Shown here in pieces: positions 1-6,057 of a stretch of 6,354 nucleotides of DNA (positions are counted from its first letter, which is position 1; each line of letters starts with the position of its first letter). Source of the DNA: Pseudomonadota bacterium (lineage in GTDB: Bacteria > Pseudomonadota > Alphaproteobacteria > Sphingomonadales > Sphingomonadaceae). Below the pieces are notes generated by a model. It did no database searches, was not told the origin of the DNA, and worked only from the letters and a program-made list of their open reading frames with translations. A program made the position numbers and the translations under genes. The stretch lies in contig CAUJJQ010000110.1 in NCBI GenBank assembly GCA_963205285.1, positions 1-6,354 on the forward strand. The letters run 5' to 3'.

Positions 1-292
1 CGGCGGCCATGGCGATTGCCGCGTCGATCAAGCCGGTATCCACATCCTCCCCCCGCTGGATGCGACGGTAAAGCTGGTGCAGCACGTCGCGCGCCATGGC
101 GACATTTTCGGCTGGCCCATCGACCCCCACTTTGTCACCGCGCGCGGTAATATAAACACCCAGACGGTTTTCGATGGCGACGAGATTTTGGTCAAATTGC
201 CCGAAAAGCTGCGGCAATAATTGCGGGCGGTCGAAATGCATTTCGGTCCGGCTATGCTCGCCCGAACGGGCAGGTGCGCTTTTGCGGCTCAT
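1..292 (-). CDS. PhoH-family ATPase (YbeZ/PhoH-like), N-terminal part, runs off the window
   Basis: This is the first 97 codons of a PhoH-family protein; the gene continues beyond base 1. The translation starts MSRKSAPARSG. It then has the typical PhoH N-terminal KH-like segment, with the elements LPQLFGQFDQNL, IENRLGVYITARGDKV and GPAENVAMARDVLHQLY, followed by a linker ending LIDAAIAMA. PhoH/YbeZ proteins are cytoplasmic P-loop NTPases linked to RNA metabolism and, with YbeY, to 16S rRNA maturation. The Walker motifs would lie downstream, outside the window, so ATPase function is inferred from the family. The ATG at 292 is the outermost start seen. A second ATG at codon 18 (MHFDRPQLL) is possible, because the first 17 residues are polar and not conserved as far as I recall. 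The gene follows miaB by 75 bases on the same strand. The order miaB-phoH, commonly followed by ybeY, corC and lnt, is widespread in alphaproteobacteria and supports the call. Confidence 0.9.
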   Translation of the reverse strand, partial: MSRKSAPARSGEHSRTEMHFDRPQLLPQLFGQFDQNLVAIENRLGVYITARGDKVGVDGPAENVAMARDVLHQLYRRIQRGEDVDTGLIDAAIAMAA

Positions 293-314
293 TGGGTTCC
301 TAAAATGGACGATG

Positions 315-334
315 GCGGCACAGAATCATGCCGC
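315..334 (-). other. Short inverted repeat between miaB and phoH
   Basis: The 75-base spacer between the miaB stop and the phoH start contains GCGGCA (315-320) and TGCCGC (329-334), a 6-bp stem with an 8-base loop. Read on the minus strand, no T-run follows directly (TTTT comes about ten bases later). It is therefore a poor intrinsic terminator and may be only an mRNA hairpin or chance. A 6-bp inverted repeat in GC-rich DNA is weak evidence by itself. Confidence 0.2.
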
Positions 335-367
335 AATCGGGACATGCCGATATTGCCCGCTATTGGG

Positions 368-1714
368 CTATTCGACAAGCCGCCCCGACAGGCTGGCTGG
401 CCCCGCAGCGATGATGTCAACGTCCACCATGTCGCCAATAGCGCACGTGCCATCCAAGTGGAGCGACTGCAACCAGGGAGTCTTGCCCAGCAACTGCCCC
501 GCCTTACGCCCTTGGCGTTCGAGCAGCACCTTTGTCCGCTGACCCACACTGGCCTGATTAAAGGCAAATTGGTCGCGTTGCAGCGCGGCCTGCAAGCGTT
601 GCAGCCGTTCGTCCATCACTTCGGCGGCAATCTGGTCTGCCATGTCCGCCGCCGGGGTGCCGGGGCGTGGGCTATATTTGAAACTAAACGCCTGAGCGTA
701 GCGCACTTCGTCGATCAATCGCAGCGTTTGCGCAAAATCAGCCTCGCTCTCCCCGGGAAAGCCAACGATGAAATCGCCCGAAATGGCGATGTCGGGACGC
801 ACCGCGCGCACCCGTTCGATGATGCGCAGATAGGATTCGCGGCTGTGGCTGCGGTTCATCGCCCTGAGGATGCGCTCGCTCCCCGCCTGAACCGGTAAAT
901 GGAGGAAGGGCATGAGCTTTTCGACATCGCCATGCGCGGCGATGAGCGCGTCGGTCATGTCATTGGGGTGGCTGGTGGTGTAACGGATGCGTTCCAGACC
1001 GCTGATGGTCGCCAAATGGCGGATCAGGCCGTCCAGCCCGCAGCCCTGCCCCTTGGCATTTTCGCCCGTCCATGCGTTGACATTTTGGCCCAGCAGCGTG
1101 ATTTCGACCGCACCCGCCGCAACCAGATTTTCCGCTTCTGATACTATGGCGGCAAAGCTGCGGCTAACCTCTGCCCCGCGCGTATAGGGAACGACGCAAT
1201 AAGTGCAGAATTTATCGCACCCCTCTTGCACCGTTAAGAAGGCGCTCGGCGCGACTTTTTTACGCACCGGCAGCGCGGTAAATTTGGACTGCACCGGCAT
1301 TTCAGTGTCAATCGCTGCCTTGCCGCTGAGCGCACTGTCCACCAGCGATGGCAGATTATGATAGGCCTGTGGCCCGACAACGATATCAACGCCGTTGCGC
1401 CGCGCGATTTCCGCCCCTTGCGCCTGTGCGACGCATCCGGCCACCGCGACCATCGGGCGGCTGCCATCATCGCGCAACAGGCGGCCAATGTCGGAATAGA
1501 CTTTTTCGGTCGCCTTTTCGCGGATGTGGCAGGTGTTGAGCACCACCAGATCGGCATCTGCCGTGCCGTCGGCCAGCGCCATGCCGTCGCCCACCAACAA
1601 TTCGGCCATACGTTCGCCGTCATAGACGTTCATCTGACAGCCAAAGCTTTTGACAAGCACCCGCTGCGGGCGCTGCCCATGGTATTTTCCGCCGATTACA
1701 TCACCCTTGCGCAT
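368..1714 (-). CDS. miaB: tRNA-2-methylthio-N6-dimethylallyladenosine synthase MiaB
   Basis: MiaB is a cytoplasmic radical-SAM methylthiotransferase. It converts i6A to ms2i6A at position 37 of tRNAs reading UNN codons. All three family domains are present. Counted from the ATG at 1714 (448 residues), the N-terminal UPF0004 domain starts at VKSFGCQMN and carries cysteines 26, 62 (NTCHIREKA) and 94 (AGCVAQ), which bind the auxiliary cluster. The radical-SAM motif CDKFCTYC has cysteines 166, 170 and 173. TSHPNDM and the PGTPAADM region follow, and the C-terminal TRAM-type domain occupies about residues 386-445. The frame is open upstream to a TTG at 1750, giving 460 residues. I prefer the ATG because the extra 12 residues (LHLASIWLIAPI) look non-homologous and neither start has a clear Shine-Dalgarno. 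Length is normal for the family and all cluster cysteines are intact. It lies 85 bases after the acyltransferase gene and 75 bases before phoH, probably in one transcript. Confidence 0.96.
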   Translation of the reverse strand: MRKGDVIGGKYHGQRPQRVLVKSFGCQMNVYDGERMAELLVGDGMALADGTADADLVVLNTCHIREKATEKVYSDIGRLLRDDGSRPMVAVAGCVAQAQGAEIARRNGVDIVVGPQAYHNLPSLVDSALSGKAAIDTEMPVQSKFTALPVRKKVAPSAFLTVQEGCDKFCTYCVVPYTRGAEVSRSFAAIVSEAENLVAAGAVEITLLGQNVNAWTGENAKGQGCGLDGLIRHLATISGLERIRYTTSHPNDMTDALIAAHGDVEKLMPFLHLPVQAGSERILRAMNRSHSRESYLRIIERVRAVRPDIAISGDFIVGFPGESEADFAQTLRLIDEVRYAQAFSFKYSPRPGTPAADMADQIAAEVMDERLQRLQAALQRDQFAFNQASVGQRTKVLLERQGRKAGQLLGKTPWLQSLHLDGTCAIGDMVDVDIIAAGPASLSGRLVE

Positions 1715-1799
1715 GATTGGCGCGATTAGCCATATGCTCGCCAGATGCAAGGGGCGGCAGCGATTTGCCCCTTACCATCAGCGCCCTTATCTCACCCGC

Positions 1800-2594
1800 C
1801 TAATGGCGGGGACGGTGCATCACTTCTTCCATGCGACGGCGGCTTTCGCTCGCGATTGCTTTGCGCCCACCAATAGCATCGCCCGCAAAGGGTTCCAGGA
1901 AATGGATCACGGTCACAATCGGGTGGCGCCGCGCAAGAATTTGCAGGACATTGTGCAAACCCGGCTCCTCCCCCACCCACGCAATGGCGGCCGCTTCACG
2001 GCCATAATCAATATATACGGGCTGGATGCTAATGTCCGGTGGTGGCGGTTCGAGCACGGCAAGCAAGGATGTTTTGAAGGGCAAGAGGCTTTGGCCATCG
2101 CTCGTCGTCGCCTCCGGGAAAACGGTGACCGCGCGCGTTTCTGCCAATGCTTCGCGCACCATTGCAACCTGATTGCCGACATTCATACGTTCGTGGCGCG
2201 CAACATAGATGGTGCGGTTCATATCCGCCAACCAGCGCAGCAACGGCGATGCCCGCAGCTCCGCCTTAGCGACATAGGCGGTGCCGCTCACCCCGGCGAG
2301 AACCAAAATATCGAGCCAAGAGACATGGTTGGCGATGATGAACATGTCACGGCGCGGCATTTGCCCCGTCATGCGAACCCGCGCGCCAAAAATGCGCGCC
2401 GTGCCGCCCAGAAAATATTTGGGCCATGGCGAACCACGCATCAAAAACTGGGTCAGATAATGGAGCGGCACGCAAATAAATAGCCATGCCAGCGCAGTCA
2501 GTAATCGCGCAATAACGCGCGCCCAGCCGATGATGGTTAGGCGCGGCAGCGCGTGCGCGGCAGCGTCAATCCTTGCGGTCGAGGGCGACGCCAT
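1800..2594 (-). CDS. PlsC-like 1-acylglycerol-3-phosphate acyltransferase (lysophospholipid acyltransferase family)
   Basis: This is a membrane-associated acyltransferase of about 264 residues. By family it transfers a fatty acyl chain to a lysophospholipid, usually lysophosphatidic acid to phosphatidic acid. An N-terminal hydrophobic segment (about residues 27-50, VIARLLTALAWLFICVPL) should anchor it. The catalytic NHxxxxD motif is NHVSWLD, with His90 and Asp95. The later motif is FPEATTSDG (159-167) where FPEGT is usual, so the glycine at 162 is alanine. A conserved-looking IQPVYIDY block follows at 190-197. The ATG at 2594 is preferred because GGAG lies at 2602-2599, four bases upstream. 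The frame is open to 2642, but that would extend deeper into fur. The chosen start overlaps the end of fur by 29 bases, suggesting translational coupling. The substrate could also be an ornithine lysolipid (OlsA-like), which cannot be told from sequence alone. Confidence 0.88.
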   Translation of the reverse strand: MASPSTARIDAAAHALPRLTIIGWARVIARLLTALAWLFICVPLHYLTQFLMRGSPWPKYFLGGTARIFGARVRMTGQMPRRDMFIIANHVSWLDILVLAGVSGTAYVAKAELRASPLLRWLADMNRTIYVARHERMNVGNQVAMVREALAETRAVTVFPEATTSDGQSLLPFKTSLLAVLEPPPPDISIQPVYIDYGREAAAIAWVGEEPGLHNVLQILARRHPIVTVIHFLEPFAGDAIGGRKAIASESRRRMEEVMHRPRH

Positions 2595-2988
2595 AAAGCT
2601 CCATGCGATGGTCGACGAGCCGATAGCCCAGCCGTTCGGCAATTACTTTTTGCAATGCTTCCAGTTCAGGGTCGACAAATTCGATGACCCGGCCGGTTTC
2701 GACATCAATCAGATGGTCGTGATGCGCCTCAGGCGCCGCCTCATAACGCGAACGGCCATCGCCAAAATCATGCCGATCCAATATCCCGGCTTCTTCAAAG
2801 AGGCGCACGGTGCGATAGACGGTTGCAATCGAAATACCGCTGTCGATGGCGGATGCCCGCGCGTGCAGCGTTTCCACATCTGGGTGATCAGCCGAATCGC
2901 TGATGACACGCGCAATAACGCGAAGCTGCTCGGTACTCCGGAGCCCCTATGCCGCGCTCAGCGCCGCAGTAACGATTGCGTGACCCAT
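2566..2988 (-). pseudogene. fur: Fur-family (ferric uptake type) regulator interrupted by an in-frame TAG at codon 14
   Basis: Read from the ATG at 2988, this is 141 codons including the final TGA, a normal Fur length, but codon 14 (2949-2947) is TAG. Before it: MGHAIVTAALSAA. After it: GLRSTEQLRVIARVISDS, DHPDVETLH and the recognition-helix region ISIATVYRTVRLFEEAGIL (about 52-70). Then follow HDFGDGRSRYE, the metal-site cluster HHDH (89-92), Glu103/Glu108 and His127 in GYRLVDHRMELYG. From memory, sphingomonad Fur proteins read roughly ALCAEKGLRMTEQ here, so the TAG sits where Lys/Arg/Gln is expected and nothing is out of register. GGAG at 2997-2994 lies five bases before the ATG. The first usable start after the TAG is GTG at 2877, with no Shine-Dalgarno. 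It would give 103 residues lacking the N-terminal part of the winged-helix domain. No cysteines are present, so there is no structural Cys4 zinc site. Fur would repress iron-uptake genes with Fe(II). The gene is a nonsense-mutated pseudogene, a sequencing error, or a readthrough case. Confidence 0.82.
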
Positions 2989-3017
2989 TATTGCTCCGTT
3001 CGCCCGACAGGCCAGCA

Positions 3018-3046
3018 ACTATAGGACGAGGCGCGCGCGCGGACAA
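3018..3046 (-). promoter_or_regulatory. Candidate sigma-70-type promoter of the fur gene
   Basis: On the minus strand there is TTGTCC (3046-3041) as a -35 element, an exact 17-base spacer (3040-3024), and TATAGT (3023-3018) as a -10 element matching TATAAT at five of six positions. Transcription would begin near 3011 and give a leader of about 23 bases before the ATG at 2988, including the GGAG at 2997-2994. Ten of the 17 spacer bases are alternating G and C (3040-3031). No Fur-box-like or other operator is evident around it. Confidence 0.5.
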
Positions 3047-3069
3047 GCAAGGAGTGCCAGCCCGCGCGC
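3035..3069 (-). other. GC-only inverted repeat between mucR and fur, possible mucR transcript end
   Basis: GCGCGCGG (3035-3042) and CCGCGCGC (3062-3069) form a perfect 8-bp stem with a 19-base loop, starting 22 bases after the mucR stop codon. The stem would be strong, but no U-run follows on the minus strand, so it is not a standard intrinsic terminator. One arm overlaps the -35 element and spacer of the proposed fur promoter, so the hairpin and that promoter share DNA. It could also be a chance consequence of the alternating GC tract. Confidence 0.25.
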
Positions 3070-3090
3070 AACCTTTTCAACTGCGATTAC

Positions 3091-3522
3091 TTATTTCGCC
3101 CGCTTACGGCGCCCACCGCGCCCCGATTTGCCAAGACCGATCTGCTTGGCCAGCATCCGGCGCTGTTCCGCATAATTGGGCGCAACCATCGGATAGTCGG
3201 CGGCAAGCCCCCATTTGGCGCGATAATCATCCGGAGTCATGCCATAGTGGGTCATCAAATGCCGCTTAAGCATTTTCAGCTTTTTGCCGTCTTCCAGACA
3301 GACGATATAGTCGGGTTTGATGGACGAACGGATCGAAACCGCGGGCTGGGGACGTTCTTCGGCCACGGCAGGTGCATCACCCAGCCCGCTCAACGCGCCA
3401 AATACCGACTGGATCAGCCCCGGCAATTCCGTAGCGGAAACACTATTGTTGCTGACATGTGCCGAAACAATGTCGGCGGTTAAAGTAGCGAGAAATTCGC
3501 GTGTATCATTGGCTTCAGACAT
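3091..3522 (-). CDS. MucR/Ros-family transcriptional regulator
   Basis: This is a 143-residue alphaproteobacterial Ros/MucR protein, a family of global nucleoid-associated repressors with a prokaryotic zinc-finger domain. The N-terminal part (1-60; REFLATLTADIVSAHVSNN then LPGLIQSVFGAL) matches the family's oligomerisation region. The DNA-binding core starts at IKPDYIVCLEDGKKLKMLKR, followed by THYGMTPDDYRAKWGL and DYPMVAPNYAEQRR. Its metal-ligand pattern is Cys75-x2-Asp78-x9-His88-x3-His92, so the second Cys of Ros is Asp. Ros-like proteins of Mesorhizobium with Asp here, or with no zinc at all, are described and still fold and bind DNA. A basic tail (GRGGRRKRAK) ends the protein. The start at 3522 is chosen because AGGA lies at 3535-3532, nine bases upstream. 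The frame is open to 3675, but that would run through the rimI end and an AT-rich spacer. The gene probably has its own promoter, because 109 bases separate it from rimI. Confidence 0.92.
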   Translation of the reverse strand: MSEANDTREFLATLTADIVSAHVSNNSVSATELPGLIQSVFGALSGLGDAPAVAEERPQPAVSIRSSIKPDYIVCLEDGKKLKMLKRHLMTHYGMTPDDYRAKWGLAADYPMVAPNYAEQRRMLAKQIGLGKSGRGGRRKRAK

Positions 3523-3608
3523 CAGCTTTCTTCCTGAATCGATGGGAATGGCAACGGCTGAGTCGATAAATCTTGCCAACCCAGTCCGATTGTTTTCGCC
3601 TAGGCTCA

Positions 3609-3629
3609 TATATTGGTCGGTGCAATATA
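3609..3629. promoter_or_regulatory. Candidate operator upstream of mucR (TATATTG-N7-CAATATA)
   Basis: There is a perfect 7-bp inverted repeat, TATATTG (3609-3615) and CAATATA (3623-3629), with a 7-base spacer. It lies in an AT-rich patch directly after the rimI stop codon and about 87 bases before the mucR start. MucR/Ros proteins are known to prefer AT-rich sites with TpA steps and to repress their own genes, so autoregulation is a reasonable inference. On the minus strand a weak -35-like TTGCAC (3625-3620) lies inside it, but no convincing -10 follows. Confidence 0.4.
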
Positions 3630-3631
3630 AA

Positions 3632-4135
3632 TTATTGAATGATATTTGACATTTGCCTATCGCCGTTGTCGACAATCAAATGTTGCATTGTTTCAGAATC
3701 GCGTAACTTTCCGTCGCCGCCGCGATAATAATTGGGTCGCGTTGCAATACGGCTAAAGCCCATTTGCTGGTATAATGTGCGTGCCGAATTGTCGGCGCGC
3801 ACCTCCAAAAGTAAACGTTCGACGCCGCCTTTTCGCGCATCCGTGCGCCAATATTCGATCATGGTGCGCGCCATACCACATCGCTGCATTGCCGGATGGA
3901 CCGCGAGCAGCAATAATTCGCTTTCATCCAACATACGCCGGACGATGGCGAATCCGGCAAGTCTGACGCCCTCCGGCGCCATACATCCGAACAATTGATA
4001 TCCCGGCAGGCCAATAATTGCGATTATCTGGCCGACATTCCACGCTTCACCATAGGTCGGGTCAAATGCCGCCGCGCTGATATGCGATATTTGTTCAATA
4101 TGTCGCCCATCGAGCGGAATAATCGCGTGAGTCAT
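3632..4135 (-). CDS. rimI: Ribosomal protein S18 alanine N-acetyltransferase-like GNAT protein RimI
   Basis: This is a 167-residue single-domain GNAT acetyltransferase. RimI acetylates the N-terminal alanine of ribosomal protein S18 using acetyl-CoA; related GNATs acetylate other protein N-termini. The acetyl-CoA motif A is at 76-89, LLLAVHPAMQRCGMA, fitting the Q/R-x-x-G-x-G/A pattern with Gln84, Gly87 and Ala89. It is followed by LEVRADNSARTLYQQMGF (110-127), where Glu111, Asn116 and Tyr122 are the typical RimI-type positions. RPNYYRGGDGKLRDSETM matches the usual C-terminal YY block. The last dozen residues (DNGDRQMSNIIQ) form a tail beyond the usual domain end. The ATG overlaps the tsaB stop by four bases (ATGA), so the two are translationally coupled. 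The tsaB-rimI pairing is common in bacteria and strengthens the call, but the exact substrate is not proven by sequence. Confidence 0.9.
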   Translation of the reverse strand: MTHAIIPLDGRHIEQISHISAAAFDPTYGEAWNVGQIIAIIGLPGYQLFGCMAPEGVRLAGFAIVRRMLDESELLLLAVHPAMQRCGMARTMIEYWRTDARKGGVERLLLEVRADNSARTLYQQMGFSRIATRPNYYRGGDGKLRDSETMQHLIVDNGDRQMSNIIQ

Positions 4136-4734
4136 CCACGTTGACCCGCAACCACAGCATCGGGCGCGCGCGCATAGACGCTGCGCGGCGGGTCGATAAA
4201 GGCTGCGGTTTCAACGTCCATCGCCGCACGACAATCTGCACTGGCCGCAAAGGCATGACCCGATCCGCGCTGGGCAATAACGTCGGCTGCACGCTCGCCC
4301 GCTACATTGTCCCGACAATATGCCATGGCTTGGGCGGGCGGCAGCGACTGGGCATCATGCGGTGCATTCGCAACCAGCCATTCGCCATGCCCTGCGTCGC
4401 ACATTATCGAGAAATTATCGATGTCATGCGCTGCGCGGGCGGCGGCGGCGACCAACGCCAGCGAATCGAAACCGCGCAAGCTCGCCCCCCATGCGAATGC
4501 AAGCGCGCGCGCTGCGGCAATGCCAATGCGCAACCCCGTAAAACTGCCGGGGCCGCAACCCACCCAAATTTCTTGCGCAATCCCGCCGTCGGGCAGCGCC
4601 GCAATAGCGGGGAGCAGCGCTTCGGCATGGCCGCGACCAATATCGCGGTGGTCATGGGCAATCAGCGCCCCGCCATCGAACAGCGCCAGCGACAGGAAAC
4701 GACTGGTCGTATCGATTACCAACAGTCGCGCCAT
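4132..4734 (-). CDS. tsaB: tRNA threonylcarbamoyladenosine biosynthesis protein TsaB
   Basis: TsaB is the non-catalytic partner of TsaD. With TsaC and TsaE they build N6-threonylcarbamoyladenosine (t6A) at position 37 of tRNAs reading ANN codons. The 200-residue length is normal. The ASKHA-type N terminus is LLVIDTTSRFLSLALFDGG, followed by GRGHAEALLPAI (33-44). The TsaB/TsaD signature GPGSFTGLRIGIAAARALA is at 61-79. The C-terminal half is weaker in motifs, as usual for TsaB, and lacks the metal-binding His pair of TsaD. The ATG at 4734 comes 12 bases after the stop of the reductase gene; only a weak purine-rich stretch precedes it. It is followed by rimI through an ATGA overlap. I see no disruption. 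Confidence 0.95.
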   Translation of the reverse strand: MARLLVIDTTSRFLSLALFDGGALIAHDHRDIGRGHAEALLPAIAALPDGGIAQEIWVGCGPGSFTGLRIGIAAARALAFAWGASLRGFDSLALVAAAARAAHDIDNFSIMCDAGHGEWLVANAPHDAQSLPPAQAMAYCRDNVAGERAADVIAQRGSGHAFAASADCRAAMDVETAAFIDPPRSVYARAPDAVVAGQRG

Positions 4735-4746
4735 GGCTACCGCGCT

Positions 4747-5340
4747 TCAGATTATCTGGTTGAAACGAGCAAATTCGGGGCGCGGGCTACGCTCAAAAAT
4801 GCTCGCCGGGTCACCATAGCCGATGGTGGCGATAAAATTGCTGCGGATATGCGGTGTATCGCCAAAAAACGCGGCATCGACCGCCACATTGTCAAATCCC
4901 GACATCGGCCCGGTGTCGAGACCGAGCGCGCGCGCGGCGAGGAGAAGATATGCGCCTTGCAGGCTGCTGTTGCGAAATGCAGTCAACCCGGCCAGTTCGG
5001 CATTGCTGTCAAACCAACTTTTGGCATCTGTATGCGGAAAAAACTCCGGCAGATGTTCGTAAAATTGCTGATCCATACCGATGATGGCTGTCACCGGCGC
5101 GGCCAATATCTTGGGCGCATTGGTCGGGATGGCGCAAGCGGCGAGCCGCGCCTTTGTAGCGTCACTGGTGCACCAGATGATCCGCGCAGGCAGGCAATTG
5201 GCGCTGGTCGGACCGAATTTCATCAAATCCCAAATGGCATGCAACTGGGCATCGCTAACCGGCCGGTCCAAATAGCCATTATAGGTGCGGGCGCTGCGAA
5301 ATAATTGGTCGAGCGCAGCGGCATCCAGCGTCTGATTCAT
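4747..5340 (-). CDS. RutE-like FMN-dependent nitroreductase / malonic semialdehyde reductase family
   Basis: This is a small flavin-dependent NAD(P)H oxidoreductase of the nitroreductase superfamily, closest by eye to RutE/HadB-type proteins. RutE reduces malonic semialdehyde to 3-hydroxypropionate in uracil breakdown. The 197 residues match RutE in length (about 196). Signature blocks in order are [18 protein letters not shown] (13-30), [14 protein letters not shown] (40-53, flavin site), [10 protein letters not shown] (81-90), [11 protein letters not shown] (93-103), [20 protein letters not shown] (121-140), [10 protein letters not shown] (141-150) and [11 protein letters not shown] (168-178). 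The ATG at 5340 is preferred over that at 5364 because GAGGA lies ten bases upstream (5355-5351), the length then fits RutE, and overlap with nfu is avoided. None of the other rut genes is nearby, so pyrimidine catabolism is not supported by context. It could instead act as a general quinone, nitro or aldehyde reductase. Confidence 0.87.
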   Translation of the reverse strand: MNQTLDAAALDQLFRSARTYNGYLDRPVSDAQLHAIWDLMKFGPTSANCLPARIIWCTSDATKARLAACAIPTNAPKILAAPVTAIIGMDQQFYEHLPEFFPHTDAKSWFDSNAELAGLTAFRNSSLQGAYLLLAARALGLDTGPMSGFDNVAVDAAFFGDTPHIRSNFIATIGYGDPASIFERSPRPEFARFNQII

Positions 5341-5353
5341 CACCTGCCGTTCC

Positions 5354-5944
5354 TCAGACTGCATGCACCGCGGTCACTTCGGGCACATAATGTTTGAGCA
5401 GGGATTCGATCCCATGCTTCAGTGTCGCTGTTGATGACGGGCAGCCCGAACAGGCACCCTGCATCGTCAGATAGACATTACCCTTGTCAAACCCGCGAAA
5501 AATAATGTCGCCACCGTCATTGGCAACCGCCGGGCGCACCCGCGCGTCAATGAGGTCGCGGATCTGGTCGACAATATCCGCGTCCGCCGGATCAACCGGA
5601 AATTCGAGTGAATTTTCATCCGCCGGCACATTAATGCCCGCCGCGCTCGCCGGGTGAAACAGCGGCATATCGCCAACAAAATGGTCGAGCAGAATCGCTG
5701 CAATATCGCCATGCAGCGCGTTCCAATCGGCACCCGCGGCGGCGGTTACCGAAATGAAATTGCGCCCGAAATGCACGCCGGTCACATCACCCAGCGTAAA
5801 CAATGCCTCCGCCAAGGGCGATCCTGTTGCCGCTTCGGGGGTGGTGAAATCGCGGCTCCCCACCTCCATCACCGTTTGGCCGGGCAGAAACTTGCGGGTC
5901 GCCGGATTGGGCGTGGTTTCCATTTCGATCAGCATGGGGGGCAT
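5354..5944 (-). CDS. Nfu/NifU-family iron-sulfur cluster carrier (NFU1-like)
   Basis: This is a cytoplasmic Fe-S scaffold or carrier of about 196 residues. The N-terminal Nfu_N domain has [18 protein letters not shown] (8-25), then [19 protein letters not shown] and FISVT. The C-terminal NifU-type domain has [20 protein letters not shown] (128-147), [20 protein letters not shown] and [15 protein letters not shown]. Cys165-x2-Cys168 would bind a [4Fe-4S] cluster at a dimer interface. This domain order matches mitochondrial and alphaproteobacterial NFU1-type proteins rather than E. coli NfuA, whose N-terminal domain is A-type. Such carriers deliver clusters to enzymes such as lipoyl synthase and MiaB. 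The start is uncertain: the ATG at 5944 has AGG a few bases upstream, the ATG at 5935 ([10 protein letters not shown]) is also plausible, and the frame is open to a GTG at 5986. It is the first gene of the minus-strand run. The next gene starts 13 bases later, with its Shine-Dalgarno on the nfu stop. Confidence 0.93.
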   Translation of the reverse strand: MPPMLIEMETTPNPATRKFLPGQTVMEVGSRDFTTPEAATGSPLAEALFTLGDVTGVHFGRNFISVTAAAGADWNALHGDIAAILLDHFVGDMPLFHPASAAGINVPADENSLEFPVDPADADIVDQIRDLIDARVRPAVANDGGDIIFRGFDKGNVYLTMQGACSGCPSSTATLKHGIESLLKHYVPEVTAVHAV

Positions 5945-6057
5945 GTGGGCCTGAGCCACTGATTTTGCAAGACTTGTTCGGTGCACCGCCGGACCAACAA
6001 CATTATCCTTGAAATTTTGCCAGTCCAGCGGCTAGTGGCGCACAACATATTAACAGC

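Noticed and set aside
221..1141. Plus-strand open frames of 225 and 80 codons opposite miaB and phoH
   Set aside because: They are shadows of the miaB and phoH coding frames, with low-complexity translation and no ribosome binding site.
1751..1799. GGGGC...GCCCC pairing between the acyltransferase stop and miaB, considered as a terminator
   Set aside because: The stem is short and imperfect with no T-run, and the genes look co-transcribed.
1650..2483. A 277-codon open frame on the plus strand antisense to the acyltransferase and the miaB start
   Set aside because: No family motif, Arg/His-rich composition, and it is fully explained by conserved genes on the other strand.
2947..2949. The idea that the TAG in fur is a pyrrolysine codon or a programmed frameshift site
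   Set aside because: Pyrrolysine use is not known in this lineage. The sequence is in register on both sides of the TAG, so no frameshift is needed. A nonsense mutation or read error is simpler.
4141..5304. A 387-codon open frame on the plus strand antisense to tsaB and the reductase gene
   Set aside because: Its translation is rich in Arg, Gly, Ala, Cys and His with no recognisable domain. It is the mirror of two clearly identified minus-strand genes, as expected in GC-rich DNA.
5979..5988. A 10-bp perfect palindrome CGGTGCACCG upstream of nfu
   Set aside because: A 10-bp palindrome is expected several times by chance in a window this size. It shows no second copy and no resemblance to a known Fe-S or iron operator that I recognise.
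6009..6037. Possible promoter for tRNA-Thr (TTGAAA then CTAGTG/TAGTGG at 17-18 bases)
   Set aside because: The -35 is good but the -10 is too poor to annotate with confidence.
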